NCBI GenBank assembly: GCA_008933495.1
Contig: WBUW01000143.1
Coordinates: 1-7,279, forward strand
DNA from: Pseudorhodoplanes sp.
Lineage (GTDB): Bacteria > Pseudomonadota > Alphaproteobacteria > Rhizobiales > Xanthobacteraceae
Reading direction: 5' to 3'
DNA: 7,279 nucleotides
Shown here one piece after another: positions 1-5,039 of this stretch. How positions within the stretch are numbered: the first letter of the stretch is position 1; every line of letters starts with the position of its first letter. The notes beneath the pieces are model-generated. The model was not told the DNA's origin. It made no database searches and saw only the letters and a list, made by a program, of their open reading frames with translations. A program made the translations under genes and the position numbers.

Positions 1-530
1 TTGTGGTCGAGCTTGCCGTCGACAACCGCACCTACGATCTCTCGCGGCGCGAGGCCGACGTCGCGTTCCGCGCCATGCGCCCGAAGGAAGGCGACCTGTT
101 CGGCCGCAAGCTGATCGACGTGCGCTGGGGCATTTATGCCGCGCCGGACTATTTGCGGGCGCGCGGCGCGCCGCGCCGGCCGGCCGGTCTCGCCGGTCAC
201 GACGTGATCGGCTGGGCGGAGTTTTCGCATCCGACGCGGGCGGCGACCTTCATCGCGCAATATGCGGCGCCCGCGCAGATCGGCTTCCGCTCGTCGAGTC
301 TGGTCAACCAGATGCTGGCGGCCAAGGCCGGCCTCGGTCTGGCGGTGCTGCCCTGTTATCTCGCCGCTGCGGAGAACGGCCTCAAGCCGGCGATTGTGCC
401 GCTGAAGGACCTGGTGACCGAGTTATGGATTGTCACCCACCTGTCGTTGAAAGACACCGCGCGCGTGCGCGCATTCATGGAGACGGTCGGGGAAGGCGTG
501 CGCAACCGGCTGCGCGGCGGCAACGATTGA
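1..530 (+). CDS. LysR-type transcriptional regulator, C-terminal part (cut by window edge)
   Basis: This is the effector-binding half of a LysR-type transcriptional regulator. It reads in frame from the left edge (first whole codon at 3) to TGA at 528-530, about 175 of the usual ~300 residues. The N-terminal helix-turn-helix lies outside the window, and the GTG at position 3 is an internal codon. Family signs are the stretch YDLSRREADVAFR near the start (compare the common LSRREADIALR of LysR substrate-binding domains), then WGIYAAPDYL, and the late GLGLAVLPCYLA segment where these domains close their second lobe. The family binds a small ligand here and controls a nearby, often divergent, gene, which would lie to the left. 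The downstream gene is convergent and so is not an obvious target. The ligand cannot be told from this fragment. Confidence 0.9.
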   Translation, partial: VVELAVDNRTYDLSRREADVAFRAMRPKEGDLFGRKLIDVRWGIYAAPDYLRARGAPRRPAGLAGHDVIGWAEFSHPTRAATFIAQYAAPAQIGFRSSSLVNQMLAAKAGLGLAVLPCYLAAAENGLKPAIVPLKDLVTELWIVTHLSLKDTARVRAFMETVGEGVRNRLRGGND

Positions 531-557
531 GCGCACGGCACGCCGCCCGTCCGCTCA
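528..557. terminator. hairpin shared by two convergent genes, spanning both stop codons
   Basis: TGAGCG (528-533) pairs with CGCTCA (552-557), and ACGG (535-538) pairs with CCGT (547-550). One C/C mismatch separates the two stems and the apical loop is 8 nt. The left arm begins with the TGA stop of the LysR gene and the right arm ends with the TGA stop (TCA on this strand) of the DUF411 gene. The structure can form in transcripts from both sides. There is no T-run on either side, so a classical intrinsic terminator is not shown. Transcript-end protection or Rho-assisted ending are inferred alternatives. Confidence 0.45.
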
Positions 558-1022
558 GACTTCGCGATCGCCGCGGTACCGGCCGTACCGCTCCTGCCTG
601 CCGGCGCCAAACAGGATCACGTCGTAGACTTCCGGCGCGCCGCCCATGCCGGGGGAGCCGAGCGGCATCCCGGGCACGGCCAATCCGCGCGCGTCCGGCT
701 GTTCGCCGAGCAGGCGCTCGATGGCGCGCACCGGGACATGGCCTTCGATCACATAGCGGCCCATCTCGGCGGTGTGGCAGGAGGCAAGCGCATCCGGCAC
801 GCCCAGCCGCGCCTTCAGCGGCTGCAGGTCCGATGTCTCGCGCACCGCGACCTCGAACCCGGCCGCACGCAGGTGCTCGACCCAGCCGCCGCAGCAGCCG
901 CAATTCGGATCCTTGTGGACCGTGAGCAGCGGCCGGCCGGCCGCCGGCGTGAGGTGCCCGGCCGCGGCCACGACGGCGAGACCCGCAAGCATGTCACGGC
1001 GCGAAAAGGTCGGTACGGTCAT
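555..1022 (-). CDS. DUF411 family metal-binding protein with Tat-like signal peptide
   Basis: This is a 155-residue protein of the DUF411 family, small exported or periplasmic proteins often found near copper or other metal resistance genes; a metal-binding role is family knowledge. Residues 7-12 (SRRDML) followed by a hydrophobic alanine-rich stretch to about residue 29 resemble a twin-arginine signal. The mature domain has CGCC at 41-44, then WVEHLRAAGF, SCHT at 81-84, EGHVP at 93-97 and GMPLGSPGM at 118-126, all in the family's usual order. The cysteine pair, C82 and H83 are the likely metal ligands. The ATG at 1022 is chosen because it keeps the whole signal peptide and has GAGG (1027-1030 on the opposite strand) 4 nt upstream. 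The gene ends 24 bp from the convergent LysR gene. No copper oxidase or efflux gene is adjacent, so the metal is unknown. Confidence 0.9.
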   Translation of the reverse strand: MTVPTFSRRDMLAGLAVVAAAGHLTPAAGRPLLTVHKDPNCGCCGGWVEHLRAAGFEVAVRETSDLQPLKARLGVPDALASCHTAEMGRYVIEGHVPVRAIERLLGEQPDARGLAVPGMPLGSPGMGGAPEVYDVILFGAGRQERYGRYRGDREV

Positions 1023-1059
1023 ATCGCCTCACTTTCGTCGGCCTCGACGGCCAGGCCAT

Positions 1060-1088
1060 TTTCGAGGACACTTGAAACACTGATTCAA
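1060..1088 (-). promoter_or_regulatory. weak candidate sigma-70-like promoter for the DUF411 gene
   Basis: On the minus strand TTGAAT (1083-1088) is followed after 17 nt by TCGAAA (1060-1065). The first is a good -35 match and the second a poor -10 match (3 of 6). The implied start of transcription is about 30 nt before the ATG at 1022. The same bases contain a short inverted repeat, TTGAA (1072-1076) with TTCAA (1084-1088), which could be an operator or chance. Confidence 0.2.
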
Positions 1089-1093
1089 CTCGT

Positions 1094-1155
1094 CCGTCCT
1101 TGATCTGGATCGGACGGGTAGTCATCATGTTTTCGCCGGCGCGGCTTCGGCGCCG
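1094..1155 (+). other. two small hairpins in the DUF1176 leader region
   Basis: CCGTCC (1094-1099) can pair with GGACGG (1112-1117) across a 12-nt loop. CGGCGC (1137-1142) can pair with GCGCCG (1150-1155) across GGCTTCG. The second lies just before the ribosome binding site at 1167-1170. In DNA this rich in G+C such 6-bp stems are common by chance. No riboswitch class is recognised. Confidence 0.2.
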
Positions 1156-1176
1156 CCGTTCACGCCAGGAAACCCC

Positions 1177-2283
1177 ATGAACACGACCCGTCCGTTGCCG
1201 GTTGCCGCGGCCCTGTCGGTTTGCCTGACGGTGGCGGCAAATTCGGTCGAATTCAAGGATTTCCGCGACTGGCACGCGGCCTGCGACAATCTCCGCAATT
1301 GTTCGGCCTATGGCTTCGATGCGGACGGTTCCGGCGTTGCTTATCTGCGCGTCGAGCGCGACGGCGCGGCGGCGGCACCGGTCAGGATTACGATCGCAGT
1401 CGATGCCGAAGACGGCGCGACGTTTGCGCTGCGCTTCGACGATCCCGCTTTGCCCGGCCTTCCCGCCACAGCCCAGACCGGAGAACTCAATGACAGCGGC
1501 ACGCATCGCCGCATCGTCATCGACGATCCGGTTGCAGTCGATGCCTTCGTCGCCGCGCTGCGCAAGGCGCAGAAGATCGTCGTCACGCGCAATTATCCGC
1601 CCGGCAGGGCGCCGGGCGAGGACCGCGCGGCAAGCGCGATATCTCTCTCCGGTGCGGTCGCGGCGCTGTTGTGGATCGACGAACAGCAGAAGCGCCTGAA
1701 CACCGTGACCGCGCTCGTACGGCTCGGCGAAAAGCTCGCGTCCGCCGTGCCGCTGCAGCCGAAAGCGTCACAGGTGCACGCGGCAAAGCCGGGCCCCGGC
1801 GCCACGGCGAACAAGCCTCCCGCTGCGCTGGCAGCCAGAGCTCCGGAATTCTGTGAAGAATCCGGGGAGAAGGACGAGGAGGCGAAGATCGAGGAATCAT
1901 ATACGCTCGGCGGCGGCCAGATGCTTTACGCGTTCCTCTGCCCGGGACTGAGCGGCGCCTACAATTTCGGTTATCGATTGCTTGCGGCACCGGCCGGCAA
2001 TGCGGCCGCGGCGCGCCTGCTTGCGTTTCGCTGGCCGATCAAGATCGCCGGCCTCGAAATCGACGTCTCGCGGCAATCGACCGTTATCAACCCGGCCTTC
2101 GACTCCAGGACCATGACGCTGTCGACTTTTTCAAAGGGACGCGGCATCGGCGATTGCGGCACGGCGGAGGATTGGGTGTGGGACGGCGCGGCGTTCCGCC
2201 TCGTCCTGCTGCGCATGATGCCGCACTGCAAGGGCATCCCGCCCGACGAGTGGCCGGTGTTATACCGTGCCGAACGCAGATAG
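1177..2283 (+). CDS. DUF1176 domain-containing exported protein
   Basis: This is a 368-residue protein of the DUF1176 family, widespread in Alpha- and Gammaproteobacteria and of unknown biochemical function. Residues 1-22 form a short signal peptide, followed at once by the family's opening motif: KDFRDWHAACDN at 27-38, then NCSAYGF at 41-47. The C-terminal hallmark is also present: TVINPAFD (302-309), TLSTFSKGRGIGDCG (314-328), WVWDG (333-337) and EWPVLYRAE near the end. The predicted mature protein has six cysteines (36, 42, 226, 255, 327, 351), consistent with periplasmic disulfides. A linker at about 196-222 is rich in Ala, Pro and Lys. The ATG at 1177 has AGGA (1167-1170) 6 nt upstream. 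The next gene starts 8 nt after the stop, so the two are probably co-transcribed. A role in envelope function is only inference from export. Confidence 0.9.
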   Translation: MNTTRPLPVAAALSVCLTVAANSVEFKDFRDWHAACDNLRNCSAYGFDADGSGVAYLRVERDGAAAAPVRITIAVDAEDGATFALRFDDPALPGLPATAQTGELNDSGTHRRIVIDDPVAVDAFVAALRKAQKIVVTRNYPPGRAPGEDRAASAISLSGAVAALLWIDEQQKRLNTVTALVRLGEKLASAVPLQPKASQVHAAKPGPGATANKPPAALAARAPEFCEESGEKDEEAKIEESYTLGGGQMLYAFLCPGLSGAYNFGYRLLAAPAGNAAAARLLAFRWPIKIAGLEIDVSRQSTVINPAFDSRTMTLSTFSKGRGIGDCGTAEDWVWDGAAFRLVLLRMMPHCKGIPPDEWPVLYRAERR

Positions 2284-2287
2284 GGGG
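2282..2287 (+). promoter_or_regulatory. ribosome binding site that fixes the start of the 190-residue gene
   Basis: AGGGGG lies 4 nt before the ATG at 2292 and overlaps the stop codon of the DUF1176 gene. It supports a start at 2292 rather than at an in-frame ATG 138 nt further upstream inside DUF1176, where the added residues look like an off-frame reading of that gene. A second ATG at 2295 is also possible. Confidence 0.6.
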
Positions 2288-2291
2288 ACGC

Positions 2292-2864
2292 ATGATGCGC
2301 CTTGCGAGGGGTGTCCTTTTGGCGGCGGCCCTGTTTGCGACGCCGGCCGGCGCGCGCTCCGGCTGCGAGCTTGCGAACGCCGACACGATCGTGCACGGCA
2401 TCAGGCTCGGCGACGCGCAGAGCACGATCCGCGTTCTCGGCCGCGGCTATCGCACGGTCATCGACGATCCGGCGAGCGATTTTCCGTGGCACGTGTTCGC
2501 CTCGCGCGACAACAAGCAGCTCCTGCTGCTGCGCCACCATGCCGGCGACCTGCAGCATTCGTACCTGGAATTCGAGATCAAGTTCGGGCGCGACAGCCGC
2601 AATCCCGTGAAGCTGCCGGTCTACGAATTCGTCACCGGCAACGGCACCAGGCTCGGCCAGTGGCGGCGCACGATCGTGGCGCGGATGGGTTCCTGCTTCA
2701 AAAGCGCGCGCAAGGGCGACGTCGAAATCCTGCGCTACGCGATCGCCGAAGAGAGCCCCGGGAGCGCCATCCTAAAAGCGACCAACATGCCGCGCTATTA
2801 TGCCGAGTTCGAATTCTATAACGGCCGCCTGCACCGCTACCGCTTCGGCCACGATCCGGCCTAG
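2292..2864 (+). CDS. exported hypothetical protein, 190 residues
   Basis: I do not recognise this gene. Residues 1-22 form a clear signal peptide: Arg at 4 and 7, hydrophobic core LLAAALFA, then TPAGA before the likely cleavage site. The mature part is about 168 residues, with no other membrane segment and two cysteines (C25, C135) that could form a disulfide. GIRLGDAQSTIRVLG at 36-50 resembles the LGxxxxxVxxxLG pattern seen in several small envelope proteins such as SmpA/OmlA-like domains, but the rest gives no clear match. The C-terminal third is rich in aromatic residues (RYYAEFEFYNGRLHRYRF at 168-185), as in beta-sheet proteins. It starts 8 nt after DUF1176, so the two probably share a transcript and act in the same compartment. 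Whether they interact is unknown. Confidence 0.75.
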   Translation: MMRLARGVLLAAALFATPAGARSGCELANADTIVHGIRLGDAQSTIRVLGRGYRTVIDDPASDFPWHVFASRDNKQLLLLRHHAGDLQHSYLEFEIKFGRDSRNPVKLPVYEFVTGNGTRLGQWRRTIVARMGSCFKSARKGDVEILRYAIAEESPGSAILKATNMPRYYAEFEFYNGRLHRYRFGHDPA

Positions 2865-2869
2865 TCGGG

Positions 2870-2912
2870 CATGATCCCGAAAAGTGCGCAGCGGTTTTCG
2901 GAGAAGATCATG
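2870..2912. repeat. palindromic intergenic repeat, family 1, copy A
   Basis: Outer arms CATGATC (2870-2876) and GATCATG (2906-2912) pair perfectly. Inner arms CCGAAAA (2877-2883) and TTTTCGG (2895-2901) also pair perfectly. A 4-nt one-sided bulge AGAA (2902-2905) separates the stems, and the loop is GTGCGCAGCGG (2884-2894). It starts 5 nt after the stop of the 190-residue gene. I recall very similar CATGATC...GATCATG elements as abundant intergenic palindromes in Bradyrhizobium and its relatives. Copies B and C lie after chrA in the opposite orientation. Confidence 0.8.
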
Positions 2913-2930
2913 GACAAACAAAGTGCCGGG

Positions 2931-2963
2931 GCGGGATGACGATGCCGGGAAAAGTCATCCCGC
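2931..2963. repeat. perfect 10-bp inverted repeat (REP-like hairpin)
   Basis: GCGGGATGAC (2931-2940) pairs perfectly with GTCATCCCGC (2954-2963) across a 13-nt loop. It lies 18 nt after copy A and 72 nt before chrA. No T-run follows on either strand, so it looks like a repeat or transcript-end structure, not a standard terminator. It could still end transcription from the DUF1176 unit. Confidence 0.6.
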
Positions 2964-3035
2964 GTTAGCGGCCGGGCGGCGGTTGCGTGTCATGTTCCCA
3001 TCGCCGAAGCTTCCTATTCATCCGTCAGGTGCTCG

Positions 3036-4256
3036 ATGAATCATGATGTCCCGACCGAAGTGCCGCCGGCGCGCGCCAGTTCGCCGCGCGAAGTGCTGAT
3101 GGTCTTCCTGCGTCTCGGCCTGACCAGTTTCGGCGGGCCGGTGGCGCATCTCGGCTATTATCGCGACGAGTTCGTCGTCCGCCGCCGCTGGCTCGACGAC
3201 GAGACTTATGCCGACCTTGTCGCGCTTTGCCAGTTCCTGCCCGGCCCGGCCAGCAGCCAGGTCGGCATTGCGATCGGCCTTGCGCGCGCGGGCTATGCCG
3301 GTGCGCTCGCGGCCTGGGCGGGCTTCACCCTGCCCTCCGCCGTCGCGCTTGTGCTGTTTGCTTACGGCCTGAGCGCGTTCGGAGACGCGCTTGGCAGCGG
3401 CTGGCTGCACGGGCTGAAGGTCGCCGCGGTCGCCGTCGTCGCGCTGGCCGTGCTCGGCATGTTGCAGACGCTCGCGCCCGATCGCACGCGCGCGACGCTT
3501 GCCGTGGTCGCGGCGGCGGTCGTTCTGGTCTTTGCCAATGTCTGGGGCCAGATGGCCGCGCTCGTGTTCGGCGCGATGGCGGGGCTGCTGCTGTTGCGTG
3601 ACGGCGGCGGGCCCGGCAAGAAGCCGCATCCCACGGTCGTCAGCCGCGGCGCCGCCATCACCGCGCTGGTCGTTTTCTTCGGCCTGCTCGCGGCCCTGCC
3701 GGTCGCGGCGGTTGCCACAAACAACCAGTCGCTGCACCTGATCGATGCCTTCTACCGCGCCGGCTCGCTGGTTTTCGGCGGCGGCCACGTGGTGCTGCCG
3801 CTGCTGCAAGCCGAAGTGGTGCCGCCGGGATGGGTGAGCAACGACGCCTTTCTCGCCGGCTATGGCGCCGCGCAGGCCGTGCCCGGACCGCTTTTCACGT
3901 TCGCCGCCTTTCTCGGCACGATCATGAATGTCGCCCCGAGCGGCTTCGCCGGCGCGGCGCTCTGCCTGGCGGCGATCTTCGCCCCCTCGTTTCTGCTCGT
4001 CATCGGCGCCCTGCCGTTCTGGGACCAGTTGCGGGTACAACCGCTCGCCCAGTCGGCGCTCAAGGGCGTCAATGCCGCCGTGGTCGGCCTGCTGATCGCG
4101 GCGCTGTACAACCCGGTCTTTGTCGCCGGTATCACGCGCGCCGCCGACTTTGCGCTGGCGGCCGCCGCCTTCCTGCTGCTCCATCTGTGGAGGGCCCCGC
4201 CCTGGCTGGTCGTCGCGCTGTGCGCGTTGGGCGGCGCGGTCACGGCGGCGTTCTGA
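3036..4256 (+). CDS. chrA: chromate transporter, long two-domain CHR family
   Basis: This is a 406-residue inner-membrane chromate transporter, which in characterised members exports chromate and lowers its accumulation. Both CHR domains are present, so it is the long form. Domain 1 has SFGGPVAHLG at 31-40 and QFLPGPASSQ at 66-75. Domain 2 has FGGGHVVLP at 247-255 and QAVPGPLFTFAAFLG at 280-294. Each is followed by several hydrophobic segments, about ten or more in all. A basic and glycine-rich linker at about 188-204 separates the halves. The ATG at 3036 has AGG (3027-3029) 6 nt upstream, and the short hydrophilic lead before VFLRLGLTSFGG is usual. No chrB regulator or second chromate gene is adjacent, so the gene seems to stand alone. 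Many genomic ChrA homologues are untested for chromate; the physiological substrate could be another oxyanion such as sulfate. Confidence 0.93.
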   Translation: MNHDVPTEVPPARASSPREVLMVFLRLGLTSFGGPVAHLGYYRDEFVVRRRWLDDETYADLVALCQFLPGPASSQVGIAIGLARAGYAGALAAWAGFTLPSAVALVLFAYGLSAFGDALGSGWLHGLKVAAVAVVALAVLGMLQTLAPDRTRATLAVVAAAVVLVFANVWGQMAALVFGAMAGLLLLRDGGGPGKKPHPTVVSRGAAITALVVFFGLLAALPVAAVATNNQSLHLIDAFYRAGSLVFGGGHVVLPLLQAEVVPPGWVSNDAFLAGYGAAQAVPGPLFTFAAFLGTIMNVAPSGFAGAALCLAAIFAPSFLLVIGALPFWDQLRVQPLAQSALKGVNAAVVGLLIAALYNPVFVAGITRAADFALAAAAFLLLHLWRAPPWLVVALCALGGAVTAAF

Positions 4257-4258
4257 AA

Positions 4259-4288
4259 GCGGCCGGCGGCGCACAGCCGGCGCGCCGC
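4259..4288 (+). terminator. GC-rich hairpin directly after chrA, possible transcript end
   Basis: GCCGGC (4262-4267) pairs with GCCGGC (4276-4281) across an 8-nt loop. Flanking GCGGC and GCCGC could extend the stem with a bulge. It lies 5 nt after the chrA stop. No T-run follows, so its function is uncertain. Confidence 0.25.
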
Positions 4289-4340
4289 AACATGATCCGT
4301 TCGGATCGAATCGGACCGCGCGCGCGATTTATTGTTTTTC

Positions 4341-4384
4341 GCGCGGTCTGACGCCGAACCGGTGCCCACTTCGGCGGATCGCGC
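4341..4384. repeat. palindromic intergenic repeat, family 1, copy B
   Basis: The outer arms are GCGCGGTC (4341-4348) and GATCGCGC (4377-4384), with one G/T wobble. A TGA bulge (4349-4351) follows. The inner arms are CGCCGAA (4352-4358) and TTCGGCG (4370-4376), and the loop is CCGGTGCCCAC (4359-4369). Positions 4348-4384 are identical to 4408-4444 in copy C, exactly 60 bp away. It is the same architecture as copy A in the opposite orientation. Confidence 0.8.
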
Positions 4385-4399
4385 GCTCTTCACATAATC

Positions 4400-4444
4400 G
4401 CGCGATCCTGACGCCGAACCGGTGCCCACTTCGGCGGATCGCGC
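4400..4444. repeat. palindromic intergenic repeat, family 1, copy C
   Basis: The outer arms GCGCGATC (4400-4407) and GATCGCGC (4437-4444) pair perfectly. The bulge is CTGA (4408-4411). The inner arms are CGCCGAA (4412-4418) and TTCGGCG (4430-4436), and the loop is CCGGTGCCCAC (4419-4429). It ends one base before the stop codon of the thioesterase gene, so it lies in that gene's transcript tail. With copy B it separates the convergent chrA and thioesterase genes. Confidence 0.8.
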
Positions 4445-4445
4445 T

Positions 4446-4919
4446 CTATAGCAGCGCATAGGCGCTGGTGACGACGGCGACCGGCTTGTCGGCGGCAGCG
4501 CTGCGCAAGGTCACGCGGCCGAACGCCATGCTCCGGCCGAGCCGCACGATGCGGGCATCCGCCAGCACGTCGGCATTGGCAACCGGCTTGAGGAAGTGGG
4601 TGGTCTGGTCGACCGTGGCCATCGGCCGGTAGCGGCCAGAGGCAGCCGAAACCGCCAACACCATGGCGGTGTCGGCCAGGGCCATCATCGCCTGCCCGCA
4701 GACGACGCCGCCTTCCCGGCACAGCCGTTCCGAGAACGCCATCCGCAACACCGCGCCCGGCTCCCCGCCGGCGCCCGCGTCGACCGCTTCCAGGCTCAGC
4801 CCAAGCTCCCGCACCCAGGGCGCGAAAGCCTCCGCCAGCAGGCGCCGCCCCGCGGCAAGGTCGAAGCCGCCCGCCGCCGTGTCCCCGCTCCCGTCCGCCG
4901 CCCGTTGCCCGCCCGCCAT
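4446..4919 (-). CDS. PaaI-type hotdog-fold thioesterase
   Basis: This is a 157-residue protein of the PaaI/4HBT hotdog thioesterase group, cytoplasmic enzymes that hydrolyse acyl- or aryl-CoA esters. The core runs GGVVCGQAMMALADTAM (about 70-86), the long helix of the hotdog with conserved D83. It is followed by MATVDQTTHFLKPV (100-113), the strand that usually lines the active site, then ADARIVRLGRSMAFGRVTL (120-138) and the last strand VAVVTSAYALL. The usual HGG before the helix is CGQ here, which I believe is a normal variant in rhizobial members. The first 20 or so residues are low-complexity Gly/Ala. The ATG at 4919 has GGAG (4926-4929 on the opposite strand) 6 nt upstream. The gene is divergent from flhA and convergent with chrA, and no CoA-pathway gene is adjacent, so the substrate is unknown. 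Confidence 0.88.
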   Translation of the reverse strand: MAGGQRAADGSGDTAAGGFDLAAGRRLLAEAFAPWVRELGLSLEAVDAGAGGEPGAVLRMAFSERLCREGGVVCGQAMMALADTAMVLAVSAASGRYRPMATVDQTTHFLKPVANADVLADARIVRLGRSMAFGRVTLRSAAADKPVAVVTSAYALL

Positions 4920-4937
4920 GAAAGTCTCCCGTCTGAT

Positions 4938-4967
4938 CCCGATTGCATAGTTTTATGCCGGATCGGG
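4938..4967. promoter_or_regulatory. interrupted palindrome in the thioesterase-flhA divergent gap
   Basis: CCCGAT (4938-4943) pairs with ATCGGG (4962-4967), and GCATA (4945-4949) pairs with TATGC (4954-4958) around GTTT. The asymmetry is T on one side and CGG on the other. It starts 18 bp upstream of the thioesterase ATG, where its leader or promoter should be, and could be an operator or a leader hairpin. The binding protein is unknown. It has no clear relation to the family 1 repeats beyond a short TGATCCCGA match at its left end. Confidence 0.35.
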
Positions 4968-4985
4968 CGGCCGGCAGGGCCGCCG

Positions 4986-5004
4986 TTAACCGGCTGCTAA
5001 CCAT
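4986..5004 (+). promoter_or_regulatory. CtrA-like binding box upstream of flhA
   Basis: TTAA (4986-4989), seven bases, then CTAACCAT (4997-5004) match the alphaproteobacterial CtrA consensus TTAA-N7-TTAA at seven of eight defined bases, including the frequent CC after the second half. The box ends about 40 nt before the flhA ATG at 5040. In Caulobacter the flhA homologue (flbF) and other early flagellar genes are activated by phosphorylated CtrA bound over the -35 region, which fits this position. Binding here is inference. Confidence 0.5.
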
Positions 5005-5026
5005 ATACCCGGCAAATCTTGCCGAC

Positions 5027-5030
5027 AGGG
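5027..5030 (+). promoter_or_regulatory. ribosome binding site supporting the flhA start at 5040
   Basis: AGGG ends 9 nt before ATG at 5040; a nearer GGGG (5033-5036) is also possible. An in-frame TTG at 5019 would add seven residues, lacks such a site at useful spacing, and would leave little room below the CtrA-like box. The ATG at 5040 is preferred. Confidence 0.55.
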
Positions 5031-5039
5031 TTGGGGTCG

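Noticed and set aside
2154..2291. Upstream in-frame start giving a 236-residue version of the 190-residue protein
   Set aside because: The extra 46 residues overlap the end of DUF1176 off-frame and would bury the signal peptide. A good ribosome binding site precedes the ATG at 2292.
1510..2480. Shared VIDDP residues in DUF1176 (114-118) and the 190-residue protein (56-60) as a sign of duplication
   Set aside because: Five residues with no surrounding similarity are expected by chance in this codon bias.
3018..4274. A 418-residue open frame on the minus strand across chrA
   Set aside because: It is an Arg/Asp/Gln-rich antisense shadow of the membrane-protein codons of chrA, with no recognisable motif.
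4294..4307. GATCCGTTCGGATC palindrome and the preceding CATGATC at 4291-4297
   Set aside because: It may be a remnant of a family 1 repeat, but the inner stem and 11-nt loop are missing, so it is not called as a copy.
4321..4345. CGCGCGA/TCGCGCG hairpin with an AT-rich loop as a chrA terminator
   Set aside because: The T-rich stretch is in the loop and not after the stem, and the right arm overlaps repeat copy B. It is simple CG-repeat pairing.
4341..4444. CRISPR array suggested by identical repeats with a spacer
   Set aside because: There are only two repeats, each strongly palindromic and related to a single copy elsewhere. The spacer is only about 23 nt and no cas gene is present.
4390..5004. 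A 204-residue minus-strand frame overlapping the thioesterase
   Set aside because: It is a Gly/Arg-rich off-frame reading of the thioesterase and its upstream gap, and runs into the repeat. The 157-residue frame carries the hotdog motifs.
5019..5039. TTG start adding seven residues to FlhA
   Set aside because: It is a rarer start codon without a well-placed ribosome binding site, while ATG at 5040 has one.
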